In this document: positions 9,072-19,027 of the stretch, piece after piece
Layout: every line of letters starts with the position of its first letter
Numbering within the stretch: position 1 is the stretch's first letter
Assembly (NCBI GenBank): GCA_036274675.1
Contig: DASUFE010000012.1
Location: 1 to 63,787, forward strand
From: DASUFE01 sp036274675
Lineage (GTDB): Bacteria > Pseudomonadota > Gammaproteobacteria > HTCC5015
Reading direction: 5' to 3'
DNA length: 63,787 nucleotides
Notes under the pieces: model-generated
The model's database searches: none
Told to the model about the DNA's origin: nothing
Seen by the model: only the letters and a program-made list of their open reading frames with translations
Made by a program: the position numbers and the translations under genes

Positions 9072-9518
9072 TTATTTTTTTGAATTCAGGAAACGACAGG
9101 CGGCCATTACCGCAAATTCGTAGCCCTGCGCGCCCAGGCCGCTGATAACACCCACCGCCCCATCCGCCAGATAGGAGTGATGGCGAAAGGATTCGCGCGC
9201 GAAAACATTCGATAAATGGACTTCAATAAAAGGAATGGCCACCCCTTTTAAGGCATCCCGCAGGGCGATGCTGGTATGGGTATAGGCCGCAGCATTGATC
9301 ACGATAAATCCTACGTCCTTGCCCGCCGCCTGCTGAATACGATCCACCAGCTCGTGTTCGGCATTGCTTTGAAAGCTCTCCAGCTTGCAGCCCTGTTGCG
9401 TTGCCACTTCGGCCAGATGTTTATTAATTGTTTCGAGGTCCGTGTATCCATAGACCTCCGGCTCGCGCCGGCCGAGTAAATTCAGGTTAGGTCCATGTAA
9501 AACCAGTATTCGGGGCAT
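9072..9518 (-). CDS. aroQ: 3-dehydroquinate dehydratase, type II
   Basis: AroQ dehydrates 3-dehydroquinate in the shikimate pathway. The 148 residues match the type II dodecameric family. Conserved blocks are LHGPNLNLLGRREPEVYG (with the catalytic Tyr), FQSNAEHELVDRIQ, INAAAYTHTSIALRDAL and EVHLSNVFARESFRHHS. It is the first gene of the aroQ-accB-accC-prmA run, which joins aromatic and fatty-acid precursor synthesis as in many Gram-negatives. Confidence 0.98.
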   Translation of the reverse strand: MPRILVLHGPNLNLLGRREPEVYGYTDLETINKHLAEVATQQGCKLESFQSNAEHELVDRIQQAAGKDVGFIVINAAAYTHTSIALRDALKGVAIPFIEVHLSNVFARESFRHHSYLADGAVGVISGLGAQGYEFAVMAACRFLNSKK

Positions 9519-9599
9519 AAAGAACCGAACAAATTTGAAGGCGAGGATTGTGCATTAAATTCAGGGAGGTGTCTACTTGGCCTTGAGTTCGGCGCAGTT

Positions 9600-10211
9600 T
9601 TAGGGAAGTTTGCTCCTTTTCGGCTCATTTTCAGCTGAGACTTTTAACAGGTCTTCTACAATAGGGGTTAATTCAGACTCCGTAAGTACGCCGCTGTTAT
9701 GGATATGGGCGATGCGCCCCTTGGCGTCTACAAACACGGTAAATGGCAAAGTACCCTGCTGGTTGCCGTAAAGCCTGCTCACTTCCACTGCATCGTCGGA
9801 CCCGTACAACAAGGGATAAGGAATCCCCAGATCCCGTGCATATTCGGTAACGAATTCGGGACTATCGACGGCAATACCGACTATTTCGAATCCCCGCTTC
9901 TCGTAGCGACGGCGTATCTCGATAAAAGCAGGAATTTCCTCCCGGCAGGGCGTGCACCAGGTTGCCCAGAAATTGATCAAAAGCGCATGCCCATCCCATT
10001 CCGACACGCTATGCGCGGTGCCCGCCAAATCGGGCAAAGTGAAGGCTGGTCTCTGCTGGCCGAGCAGCGTCTCCGGCGCCGGGGACTCTTTAACAGGAGG
10101 CGGCGCTTGGAATTGCGCTTGCGGAGGATGCAGCAGCCAGGCCAGGTTGTAACCGGCCAGGGCTGCCAGGAGTAATAAGATGCCGATCAAAAACTTATGC
10201 AGCGGTTTCAC
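9600..10211 (-). CDS. TlpA/ResA-type membrane-anchored thioredoxin
   Basis: A 203-residue protein with an uncleaved N-terminal anchor (FLIGILLLLAALAGYNLAWLL), a Pro-rich spacer, and a periplasmic thioredoxin fold of the TlpA/ResA class. The active site is WCTPC in LINFWATWCTPCREEIP, and the cis-Pro region is GTLPFTVFVD. Such proteins reduce cytochrome c apoproteins or other exported thiols. The preferred start is GTG at 10211, two bases after the cutA stop, implying coupling; a TTG at 10250 would overlap cutA and lacks support. The cutA-tlpA pairing recalls genomes where cutA lies next to dsbD, but no dsbD is present here. Confidence 0.85.
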   Translation of the reverse strand: MKPLHKFLIGILLLLAALAGYNLAWLLHPPQAQFQAPPPVKESPAPETLLGQQRPAFTLPDLAGTAHSVSEWDGHALLINFWATWCTPCREEIPAFIEIRRRYEKRGFEIVGIAVDSPEFVTEYARDLGIPYPLLYGSDDAVEVSRLYGNQQGTLPFTVFVDAKGRIAHIHNSGVLTESELTPIVEDLLKVSAENEPKRSKLP

Positions 10212-10213
10212 GT

Positions 10214-10543
10214 TTAACTGATTGATTTGAGAGTCTGTGTGGCAATCCAATCCAGATAGGCCCCAAGGCCCGTCGCCACGGGCAGCGCGATAATTTCCGG
10301 CAATTCATATGGATGATCGCGGCGAATACGGGCCTCCACTTCCGGATAGCGGGCAATGGAAGTTTTAATCACGAGTTGATGCTCCTGGCCCTTTTCCAGC
10401 TTGCCTTCCCATTCATAAACCGAGGTCATCGGAGCCAGGATATTGACGCAGGCAGCCAATCCAGCCCCTGCCAGATCCTCGGCCAATTTCAGGGCGGAGG
10501 CGTACTCGGGCAGGGTGGTCAATACAACAAGAGCTTGGGTCAT
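10214..10543 (-). CDS. cutA: Divalent-cation tolerance protein CutA
   Basis: A 109-residue protein of the trimeric CutA1 family. Conserved elements are the N-terminal VVLTTLPEYASALKLAEDLAGAGLAACVNI with the Cys-Val-Asn signature, the central YEWEGKLEKGQEHQLVIKTS, and HPYELPEIIALPV. The family is associated with copper tolerance in E. coli, but its molecular role is unsettled. It lies upstream of the TlpA-type gene and divergent from groES, with the CIRCE promoter region between them. Confidence 0.95.
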   Translation of the reverse strand: MTQALVVLTTLPEYASALKLAEDLAGAGLAACVNILAPMTSVYEWEGKLEKGQEHQLVIKTSIARYPEVEARIRRDHPYELPEIIALPVATGLGAYLDWIATQTLKSIS

Positions 10544-10702
10544 AGGGGTTTAAATACCATCTCCGACAGTGAGTTGCACATAATAGTGCAACAAGACGTG
10601 TCTGACCAAAAACACTCCGGGTACTGTCTCCTTCCGGTCCGTGAAAAAACAGGTGGGGCCTCGAAATGCGAGCTGCTTCAAAGCTTCTTTGAGCCTTTGG
10701 CC

Positions 10703-10730
10703 TTGATTTTTTAGGGCTCGACACTATCAT
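10703..10730 (+). promoter_or_regulatory. Probable sigma-70-type promoter of groESL
   Basis: TTGATT at 10703-10708 and TATCAT at 10725-10730 are separated by 16 bp, and the CIRCE operator begins at the end of the -10 box. Repressor binding there would block RNA polymerase. I did not see a convincing sigma-32 promoter. Confidence 0.65.
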
Positions 10731-10756
10731 TAGCACTCCCGAAAGGGGAGTGCTAA
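10730..10756. promoter_or_regulatory. CIRCE operator (HrcA binding site)
   Basis: TTAGCACTC, a nine-base spacer (CCGAAAGGG), and GAGTGCTAA match the CIRCE consensus exactly. The site lies 68 bp upstream of groES and directly follows the -10 box. It predicts HrcA repression of groESL; hrcA itself is not in the window. Confidence 0.97.
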
Positions 10757-10823
10757 ACAGCACAGGATTGAAAATCCCTTGAATCTTCAAGGTTAACGAG
10801 ATCAACCCAAGGAGAGTGAAACT

Positions 10824-11114
10824 ATGAAAATTCGTCCCCTGCATGATCGCATACTGGTGAAACGTCTGGAGGAAGAGCGCACCAGCCCCGGCGGAATCGT
10901 CATTCCCGATACCGCGGCCGAAAAGCCGATCAAAGGCAAGGTTATAGCGGTCGGAAACGGCAAGATCCTGGAAAGCGGCGAAATCCGTGCGCTCGACGTA
11001 AAAGTCGGCGACAAGGTCCTGTTCGGCAAATACTCCGGCACCGAAGTCAAGGTTGACGGTGAAGAGCTGCTGGTAATGCGCGAAGACGATATCACCGCGG
11101 TTATCGAAGGCTGA
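10824..11114 (+). CDS. groES: Co-chaperonin GroES
   Basis: GroES is the heptameric lid that closes the GroEL folding chamber. The 96-residue product shows the family start MKIRPLHDRILVKRLEEE, the mobile loop around ERTSPGGIVIPDTAAEKP, and GDKVLFGKYSGTEVKVDGEELLVMREDDI. A strong AAGGAGAG ribosome-binding site precedes it. groEL follows after 38 bp, and transcription is under the CIRCE operator upstream. Confidence 0.99.
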   Translation: MKIRPLHDRILVKRLEEERTSPGGIVIPDTAAEKPIKGKVIAVGNGKILESGEIRALDVKVGDKVLFGKYSGTEVKVDGEELLVMREDDITAVIEG

Positions 11115-11152
11115 ACACGGTAAGTCATTAACAATTTAGAGAGGAATCAAAG

Positions 11153-12784
<1,632 letters not shown>

Positions 12785-12798
12785 TTCCTTTTAAAACC

Positions 12799-12858
12799 GG
12801 GAGGCCATCCCCTCCGGCCTCCCACTGGAAGCCCCGTCGCAAGACGGGGCTTTTTTTT
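12799..12858 (+). terminator. groESL terminator with a preceding hairpin
   Basis: The hairpin GGGAGGCC/GGCCTCCC at 12799-12823 is followed by GCCCCGTC-GCAA-GACGGGGC at 12831-12850 and eight T. The second is a textbook intrinsic terminator with a GCAA tetraloop. Confidence 0.95.
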
Positions 12859-12983
12859 GAAGATCGCCAGCCCGCCGCGACTTTCTAATTTTGTTTTTCG
12901 CCAAGGCAAGGCAATGCAGAGCTTGCTGAAATAGGCTTGAAATCAGATCAAGCCATTGAAGGGCGGGGCTTAATGAAAATCCC

Positions 12984-13352
12984 TTAAAGAAATCGCTCGG
13001 CCAGAATCATGCCCCAGACCGCCAACACCTGGATGAGACTGACCAGGACGGCCGCCGATCCAAGGTCTTTGGCGCTGCCGGCCAGGACGTGGTACTCACT
13101 TCCGATGCGGTCGACTACCGCTTCGATGGCGCTATTGAATATTTCAACGATCAGCACGATCAGGCAGCTGCCGATCAGGAGAGATCTTTGAACGGCGTCA
13201 CCGCCGATCCAGAATGCGGCGGGAATCAACACCAGCGCCAGCAGGCACTCCTGACGGAAAGCCGCTTCGTTTTTCCAGGCATAGCACAAGCCTTTCAACG
13301 AGTACCTCGCTGCATTGATAATGCGCATCAGACCGGTTTTGCCAGGCTTCAT
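12984..13352 (-). CDS. dgkA: Diacylglycerol kinase DgkA
   Basis: DgkA is the small trimeric integral-membrane kinase that recycles diacylglycerol to phosphatidate after membrane-derived oligosaccharide or lipid A modification. The 122 residues contain three transmembrane segments and the signature EIFNSAIEAVVDRIG with the catalytic Glu residues. The ACLL-type amphipathic N-terminus (YAWKNEAAFRQECLLALVL) is normal. It is convergent with groESL and appears monocistronic. Confidence 0.95.
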   Translation of the reverse strand: MKPGKTGLMRIINAARYSLKGLCYAWKNEAAFRQECLLALVLIPAAFWIGGDAVQRSLLIGSCLIVLIVEIFNSAIEAVVDRIGSEYHVLAGSAKDLGSAAVLVSLIQVLAVWGMILAERFL

Positions 13353-13412
13353 GATAGTGTTACCTCTAAAAAATACTTTTCGTTCCGCAGACCGTGATAC
13401 ACCGAGCCTTGG

Positions 13413-13994
13413 TCAGGAGGAATTCAGCCACCCTTGGTGTACCGCATAATCCAATCTTGAGATGAACCATTCATATATTTCAGAATTTTCATTCTCTATA
13501 AATTGATGAGCCCCTAAAACCTGACTCTTGGATATATTATGATCTTTCCAGGCTTGACCCTTACTGGCAAGGTTATGCAAAAACGGAAGCAACCGGTCGA
13601 CGATCTTCAAGAGCCTCGCTTCTTTACTCTTTCCGGATTCCTGTTCCTCCCAAAGCCCTATTAAATTCCCGATTGTATTGCCCTCGTGTCTTGCCAGACG
13701 TGCTATGCAGTCTCTTTCAGCAAGACTGGCAACAGCCCTGTTTGCGCCATACAGAAAGGTGTCACCGGCATCGATTTCGCCTAAATCATGAATTAACGCG
13801 AGTTTAATAAGCCTCTCGATATCAAAACTATCCTTGAGGTATTCGGCAAATATCCAACAAGCCATGGCGAGATGCCATGAGTGCTCGGCCGAATTCTCCA
13901 GCCTTTCTCCTCCATTAATGTATGTTTTCCGATTAACGGATTTTAAAGAATCAAACTGGAGAAGGAATTCTGAAACTGAAGTCAAAGTGGACAC
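13413..13994 (-). CDS. HD-domain phosphohydrolase, YfbR/HDDC2-like
   Basis: A 193-residue protein with an HD domain: the first His in ENSAEHSWHLAMACW, the HD pair in LALIHDLGEIDAGDTF, and a further Asp in KIVDRLLPFLHN. The layout (EHSW, HDLGE, DTF) resembles HDDC2/YfbR 5'-nucleotidases, which dephosphorylate (deoxy)nucleoside monophosphates. The start is GTG at 13994, preceded by AGGAGA; a TTG at 14015 lies upstream of that ribosome-binding site. The gene is visibly richer in A+T than purD or groEL on either side, which suggests acquisition. Confidence 0.8.
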   Translation of the reverse strand: MSTLTSVSEFLLQFDSLKSVNRKTYINGGERLENSAEHSWHLAMACWIFAEYLKDSFDIERLIKLALIHDLGEIDAGDTFLYGANRAVASLAERDCIARLARHEGNTIGNLIGLWEEQESGKSKEARLLKIVDRLLPFLHNLASKGQAWKDHNISKSQVLGAHQFIENENSEIYEWFISRLDYAVHQGWLNSS

Positions 13995-14045
13995 AATTTG
14001 CTTTCTCCTGGTCAATGTGAAGTATCGTAACGTTCTTGATACTTC

Positions 14046-14402
14046 TTAAACCAGCGGCGTGCAGATATGGATCTTGTTGCCGTCGGGATCCGACAGGCGC
14101 ATCTCGCGGTTGCCCCAGGGCTTGGCGGATGGCAGGGTGTCGACCGGGATGCTTTTCTGCAGCAGGCGCTGGTGCCACTGATCGACGTCGTCCACATACA
14201 GATAAAGACAGCCGGGCGAGGAGATTGCATCCACCTGTTTCAGATAAACCCGCACGCGACCCTGGCTGAGCTGCTGAAAGCTTCTGCTATCCGGGCCCTG
14301 CCAGTTCCAGTCGCGCTCGAACCCCAAAGCCTCTGTATAAAAGACCAAGCTCCTTTCGGGATCGGTGGTCAATAATACCGGTACCGCATACTTAACGGGC
14401 AT
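14046..14402 (-). CDS. VOC-family (glyoxalase/bleomycin-resistance fold) protein
   Basis: A 118-residue single-module vicinal-oxygen-chelate protein. It shows the beta-alpha-beta start AVPVLLTTDPERSLVFYTEALGF, a central LYLYVDDVDQWHQRL, and the C-terminal EMRLSDPDGNKIHI motif. Enzymes and metal-dependent resistance proteins share this fold, so no substrate can be assigned. ATG 14417 lies next to the phzF-like stop, but ATG 14402 follows a GGGGAG ribosome-binding site and is preferred. It is downstream of, and probably co-transcribed with, the PhzF-like gene. Confidence 0.85.
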   Translation of the reverse strand: MPVKYAVPVLLTTDPERSLVFYTEALGFERDWNWQGPDSRSFQQLSQGRVRVYLKQVDAISSPGCLYLYVDDVDQWHQRLLQKSIPVDTLPSAKPWGNREMRLSDPDGNKIHICTPLV

Positions 14403-14417
14403 AACGAGTCTCCCCAT

Positions 14418-15200
14418 TCACAGCAACAACTCACCGCGCATATATTCGACGCAACGGCCGTACAGCGCCACCTTGCCGTCTTCCAGCACCTCGCATTCCA
14501 GTTCGGCGCCGCGCGACGAAAGCTGACGCGCGCGCAGACGGGTCTTGTTCATCCGGGATGCCCAATAAGGCGCCAGATAACAATAGGCGGATCCCGTGAC
14601 CGGATCTTCAGGCACGCCGATCTTGGGCCCGAATACGCGGCATACCAGGTCGCAATCGTCCCCCCGCGCCGTCACTGCCACGCCGCGCAGGTCCAGCAAT
14701 TTTAATTGTTCCTGGTTGGGCTTGAGCCCGTACACGGCTGAAGCATTCTCGCAGACCGCGACATAATCGATCGATTCATAAACCTCGAGAATTTCAACGG
14801 GCAACCCGCGGGACAGCGCCGGCGGCGCCGGGCGGCGTTGCATGGAAAATTGGGGAAGGAACATTTTCAGCTGGGCACCGGCGCGTTCCACCCGCAACAG
14901 GCCGCTGCGCGTTTCGAATTCGGCATACTCCAGCTTCGGTTCGAGATGATGCAGGATCACCCAGGCAGTCGCCAGGGTGGCGTGCCCGCACATATCCACT
15001 TCCGCCAGCGGCGCGAACCAGCGCAACCGGTAACGCCCGCCCTTCCCCGTGAAAAAAGCGGTTTCGGAAAGATTGTTCTCGGCAGCGATAGCCTGCATCA
15101 GCCCATCATCCGGCCATTCCAGCAGCGGACACACTCCAGCCGGATTGCCGGAAAACATTTTCGATGCAAAGGCATCCAGCTGGTACAGTGGGATAGTCAT
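14418..15200 (-). CDS. PhzF-family isomerase/epimerase
   Basis: A 260-residue PhzF-type protein. The N-terminus is IPLYQLDAFASKMFSGNPAGVC, followed by AAENNLSETAFF with the catalytic Glu, LRWFAPLAEVDMCGHATLATA, and the C-terminal repeat with VFGPKIGVPEDPVTGSAYCYLAPYW. The double-hotdog-like diaminopimelate-epimerase fold is typical. The family includes phenazine isomerase, but no phenazine genes are nearby, so a general metabolite isomerase is likelier. The start ATG 15200 follows GAGGGG; the upstream 26 codons in frame are not family-like. Confidence 0.9.
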   Translation of the reverse strand: MTIPLYQLDAFASKMFSGNPAGVCPLLEWPDDGLMQAIAAENNLSETAFFTGKGGRYRLRWFAPLAEVDMCGHATLATAWVILHHLEPKLEYAEFETRSGLLRVERAGAQLKMFLPQFSMQRRPAPPALSRGLPVEILEVYESIDYVAVCENASAVYGLKPNQEQLKLLDLRGVAVTARGDDCDLVCRVFGPKIGVPEDPVTGSAYCYLAPYWASRMNKTRLRARQLSSRGAELECEVLEDGKVALYGRCVEYMRGELLL

Positions 15201-15333
15201 ACAGCCCCTCGTTCTTCTCATGACCGTTCGAAAGGCTAGCAGACATCCCGCGAGGTTGATAGAGGGACGCGCAGACATACGCCGACGGAACCATTAAACT
15301 ACGCCGTCTTTTCATTTATCGACGGAACAGCTT

Positions 15334-16620
15334 ATGAAAGTACTGATCGTGGGCGGCGGCGGGCGTGAACACGCCCTGGCGTGGAAGGCCGCTCAATCTC
15401 CGCGCGTAAAACGGGTATATGTGGCGCCCGGGAATGCCGGGACGGCCATCGAACCCGGAGTCGAAAACATCGATATAGCGCCCGAGGATGTCGACCAGCT
15501 ACTGGCTTTCGCCCGGTCGAATCAGATTGATCTCACCATCGTGGGTCCCGAAGTTCCGCTTATTAAAGGTATCGTCGACCGCTTCCGGGAAGCCGGCCTG
15601 CGCATCTTCGGCCCGACTCGGGGCTGTGCGCAACTGGAAGGCTCCAAGGCTTACAGCAAGGCCTTCCTGCAACGCCACCGGATTCCGACCGCGGCCTACG
15701 GCGAATTCACGGATGCAGATAAAGCAAAAGAGTATGTGAAAAAACACGGCGCGCCCATTGTCATCAAGGCGGACGGCCTGGCAGCCGGCAAGGGTGTGAT
15801 CATCGCACAGACCCAGGCGGAAGCTCTGGCGGCTATCGACGATATGCTGGTGAGCAACCGCTTCGGCGAAGCCGGTAAGCGCATCGTTATCGAGGAGTTC
15901 CTGCACGGCGAGGAAGCGAGCTTTATCGTAATGGCGGACGGAAGGCATGTGCTGCCGATGGCGAGCTCCCAGGATCACAAGGCGCGCGACGACGGTGATC
16001 GCGGCCCGAACACGGGTGGCATGGGGGCGTATTCGCCTGCGCCAGTGGTCGACGCGCAGTTACATGCGCGGATCATGCGTGAAGTCATCGAGCCTACGAT
16101 CAATGGAATGATTAAAGACGGACATTCCTACACCGGGTTTCTGTACGCCGGCCTGATGATCGCACCCGACGGCATGCCGAAAGTGCTCGAATTCAACTGC
16201 CGTTTCGGCGATCCCGAGACGCAACCCATCATGCTGCGTCTTAAATCGGATCTGGTTGAGCTGTGTCTCGCCGCGCTCGATGGCAGGCTGGATGAACGGT
16301 CAGCCGAATGGGACGCGCGCTTCGCACTGGGCGTGGTAATGGCGGCCGGCGGGTATCCCGAAGGCTATGACAAGGGAGACCCAATAGAAGGTCTGGCGGG
16401 AGCCGATTCCTCGAATGTAAAAGTATTCCATGCCGGTACGCGCCTGGACGGCGGCCGTGTCCTCACCAATGGTGGCCGCGTACTATGCGTGGTCGGACTT
16501 GGGAATTCGGCGGGACAGGCGCAGCACACTGCATATGAGGTCGTGCATAAAATACGCTGGCGAAAGGCCTATTACCGGAACGATATCGGTCATCGCGCCA
16601 TCGCGCGGGAAAAACACTGA
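15334..16620 (+). CDS. purD: Phosphoribosylamine-glycine ligase PurD
   Basis: PurD joins glycine to phosphoribosylamine in the second step of purine synthesis. The 428 residues carry the N-terminal KVLIVGGGGREHALAWK, IVGPEVPL, the ATP-grasp KADGLAAGKGV, SFIVMADG, NTGGMGAYSPAP, and FLYAGLMI followed by EFNCRFGDPETQ. All functional motifs are intact. In many gammaproteobacteria purH and purD are adjacent; here they lie 12 kb apart with groESL between them. Confidence 0.98.
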   Translation: MKVLIVGGGGREHALAWKAAQSPRVKRVYVAPGNAGTAIEPGVENIDIAPEDVDQLLAFARSNQIDLTIVGPEVPLIKGIVDRFREAGLRIFGPTRGCAQLEGSKAYSKAFLQRHRIPTAAYGEFTDADKAKEYVKKHGAPIVIKADGLAAGKGVIIAQTQAEALAAIDDMLVSNRFGEAGKRIVIEEFLHGEEASFIVMADGRHVLPMASSQDHKARDDGDRGPNTGGMGAYSPAPVVDAQLHARIMREVIEPTINGMIKDGHSYTGFLYAGLMIAPDGMPKVLEFNCRFGDPETQPIMLRLKSDLVELCLAALDGRLDERSAEWDARFALGVVMAAGGYPEGYDKGDPIEGLAGADSSNVKVFHAGTRLDGGRVLTNGGRVLCVVGLGNSAGQAQHTAYEVVHKIRWRKAYYRNDIGHRAIAREKH

Positions 16621-16717
16621 TACCGGGAAAACAGCGGAAGAGATTCAGGCCCGATCGATCACTGCCGCAAGCAGCCGCTCAAAAATCATGGCCTTTTCAG
16701 CAATTCCGGAATAACGA

Positions 16718-17974
16718 TCAACGCTTCATCGAGTCGAAGAATTCGGCGTTGGTCTTGGTGCCCTGCATCTTGCTCAACAGGAACTCGATGGCTTCGAGTT
16801 CGTCCATCGAATGCAGCACCTTGCGCAATACCCACATCTTCTGCAGTTCGTCGGGCTCGGTCAGCAATTCCTCGCGGCGGGTGCCGGAACGGTTGATATT
16901 GATCGCGGGGAAAGTTCTCTTTTCCGCAATGCGGCGGTCCAGATGGATTTCCATGTTGCCGGTGCCCTTGAATTCTTCGTAGATGACTTCGTCCATCTTC
17001 GAACCGGTATCGACCAGGGCGGTTGCGATGATCGTCAGGCTGCCACCTTCCTCGATATTGCGCGCGGCGCCGAAGAAGCGCTTCGGGCGCTGCAAGGCAT
17101 TGGCGTCCACACCGCCGGTCAGCACCTTGCCGGAAGCCGGCACCACCGTGTTGTAGGCGCGCGCCAGGCGCGTGATGGAATCCAGCAGGATAACGACGTC
17201 TTTTTTGTGCTCGACCAGGCGCTTGGCCTTTTCGATTACCATTTCCGCGACCTGCACGTGGCGTGTCGCCGGTTCATCGAAGGTGCTGGAGACAACCTCG
17301 CCCTGCACCATGCGTTCCATTTCGGTCACTTCCTCGGGACGTTCGTCGATCAGCAGCACCATCAGGTAGCATTCGGGATGGTTCGCCGCGACACTTTGCG
17401 CGATGTTCTGCAGCATGATGGTTTTGCCGGCTTTCGGCGGCGAGACGATCAGGCCGCGCTGGCCCTTGCCGATGGGTGCGCAGATATCAATGATTCTGGC
17501 GGTAATATCTTCCTTGCTGCCATTGCCCCGCTCCAGGGTCATGCGATCGTCGGCATGCAACGGCGTCAGATTTTCAAACAGAACCTTGTTGCGGGTGGTT
17601 TCAGGCTCTTCGTAGTTAATGGTGTCAACCTTGAGCAACGCGAAATAGCGCTCGCCTTCCTTGGGCGGGCGGATCTTGCCGGAAACCGTATCGCCCGTTC
17701 TGAGATTGAAGCGCCGGATCTGGCTGGGAGACACGTAAATATCGTCGGGGCCGGCCAGATAGGAACTGTCGGCCGAACGCAGGAAGCCGAAACCGTCCTG
17801 CAGGATCTCAAGCACGCCGTCTCCGGAAATATCCTCGCCGCTTTTCGAGTGCGCTTTCAGAATCGCAAAGATGACGTCCTGCTTGCGCGAGCGGGCGACG
17901 TTCTGCACGTCCATCGACTCCGCCAGCTGGATCAACTCGTTAACGGGTTTTTGCTTAAGTTCTGTCAAATGCAT
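16718..17974 (-). CDS. rho: Transcription termination factor Rho
   Basis: Rho is the hexameric RNA helicase that ends transcription at unstructured C-rich sites. The 418 residues match the family. The N-terminal helix bundle starts MHLTELKQKPVNELIQLAESM, then the cold-shock-like RNA-binding domain GFGFLRSADSSYLAGPDDIYVS, Walker A GLIVSPPKAGKTIML, Walker B VVILLDSITRLARAYN, the Q-loop TGGVDANAL, and the C-terminal FLLSKM. It lies downstream of trxA on the same strand, as in E. coli, with a 294-bp leader region between them. Confidence 0.99.
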   Translation of the reverse strand: MHLTELKQKPVNELIQLAESMDVQNVARSRKQDVIFAILKAHSKSGEDISGDGVLEILQDGFGFLRSADSSYLAGPDDIYVSPSQIRRFNLRTGDTVSGKIRPPKEGERYFALLKVDTINYEEPETTRNKVLFENLTPLHADDRMTLERGNGSKEDITARIIDICAPIGKGQRGLIVSPPKAGKTIMLQNIAQSVAANHPECYLMVLLIDERPEEVTEMERMVQGEVVSSTFDEPATRHVQVAEMVIEKAKRLVEHKKDVVILLDSITRLARAYNTVVPASGKVLTGGVDANALQRPKRFFGAARNIEEGGSLTIIATALVDTGSKMDEVIYEEFKGTGNMEIHLDRRIAEKRTFPAININRSGTRREELLTEPDELQKMWVLRKVLHSMDELEAIEFLLSKMQGTKTNAEFFDSMKR

Positions 17975-18268
17975 AACGACACGCCATTCTCAAAGAATTG
18001 TATGAATTAAAATCGGGATACTCACCGGTTGCGCAACGGCTGCGATCAATCAATACAGGAATTACTGGTTGCGGACTGCCTTGGAACTTCTCACTGCTCG
18101 GCTCCTGCCGTGCTCTGTGGCCCGCATCCCGCAGGCCTTGTGAATATCTGTGCCCGCTCTGTTTTAAGACAAGTTCTACTTATCAGTTCTTCGCGATATT
18201 CCGGGAGCAGGCAAACAATACACCAATCCCATACAGGCGTCCAGCCCCGTGGGCGGACGCCTCATGTC
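17975..18268. other. trxA-rho intergenic / rho leader region
   Basis: No gene is supported. The region contains the strong hairpin described at 18235-18262 and then the presumed rho leader. E. coli rho has a long autoregulated leader here, and the position suggests the same, but no motif proves it. Confidence 0.5.
18235..18262 (-). terminator. Strong hairpin just after trxA
   Basis: AGGCGTCC pairs with GGACGCCT, and the loop closes further as GCCC-CGT-GGGC, giving about 12 bp with one bulged A. It begins six bases after the trxA stop. No U-tract follows in the minus direction, so it may act as a transcript-stabilising end or partial terminator rather than a complete intrinsic terminator. Confidence 0.55.
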
Positions 18269-18595
18269 TCATAAATTGCTGTCTATAAAAGCCGTCAACT
18301 GCGATTTCGACAAAGCTCCCACCTTGGTTGCCTGCACGTTTCCGTTCTTGAACAGCATCAACGTGGGAATGCCGCGAATTCCATACTTGGGAGGAGTATC
18401 GGGATTCTCGTCGATGTTCAGTTTTGCAATGGCCATCTTGCCCGCATAGTCCGAGGAAATCTCATCGAGTATCGGCGCGATCATTTTGCAGGGGCCGCAC
18501 CACTCCGCCCAATAATCGACCAGGACCGGTAAGTCCGCCTTCAGCACACTGTCTTCAAAGCTGTCGTCTGTGACGTGCAATATAGTGCCACTCAC
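18269..18595 (-). CDS. trxA: Thioredoxin 1
   Basis: A 108-residue cytosolic thioredoxin, the E. coli length. The active site is DYWAEWCGPCKMIAP, with the buried Asp in PVLVDYWA and cis-Pro in GIRGIPTLMLF. The start is GTG at 18595 (VSGTILHVTDDSFED), preceded by GGAGG with eight bases spacing. Upstream in-frame ATG codons at 18622 and 18610 would add residues not found in thioredoxins. The trxA-rho order is the common gammaproteobacterial one. Confidence 0.97.
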   Translation of the reverse strand: MSGTILHVTDDSFEDSVLKADLPVLVDYWAEWCGPCKMIAPILDEISSDYAGKMAIAKLNIDENPDTPPKYGIRGIPTLMLFKNGNVQATKVGALSKSQLTAFIDSNL

Positions 18596-19027
18596 TTTGT
18601 GAGCCTCCATTCGCCATTTCAATAAACCAAACTAAAAACCCAAACCCTGATTACCGCCGATTGCTCCTCAATAGGGTTAACCCTGGAATTTTCAAGGGAA
18701 ACGGGAGTGGTTCAAGGAGGAACAGGATTTATATTTGACGTTATATGTTCAGATTGCCCAAAATGCAAGCCCTAAATATTCCGGAATTGAAGTCCGGACT
18801 TCGATCCGGCGTTATCCCCGCCCGGGTTGCAGGCAAATACCGCTGGAATTACAGGTGAATTCCGGAGGTGCGGCCGGCGGAATATATGCGAACCAGTTTT
18901 AAATATTGAACTGGAATAATGGTATCGTGCGTCACTAACCCGGGATGCACAAGGAAAAGAACGGAAACGGGGCACGGATCGGCATGACCCGCAAATATAA
19001 AACGGAAAAGCCAAGCAACGAGTTGAT
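18596..19027. other. 432-bp divergent intergenic region
   Basis: It separates trxA (minus) from the epimerase gene (plus) and must contain promoters for both. I see no open frame with a credible start, no tRNA and no long repeat. Short inverted segments around TTCCGGAATT and GTCCGGAC occur near 18778-18800, without a clear role. Confidence 0.5.

Noticed and set aside
16811..18010. 399-residue plus-strand open frame antisense to rho
   Set aside because: It lies entirely opposite rho, whose motifs are all intact; high-GC codon bias keeps the antisense frame open.
18596..19027. tRNA or riboswitch in the trxA-epimerase gap
   Set aside because: No acceptor/T-loop pattern (GTTCGA context) and no conserved riboswitch core could be found by eye.
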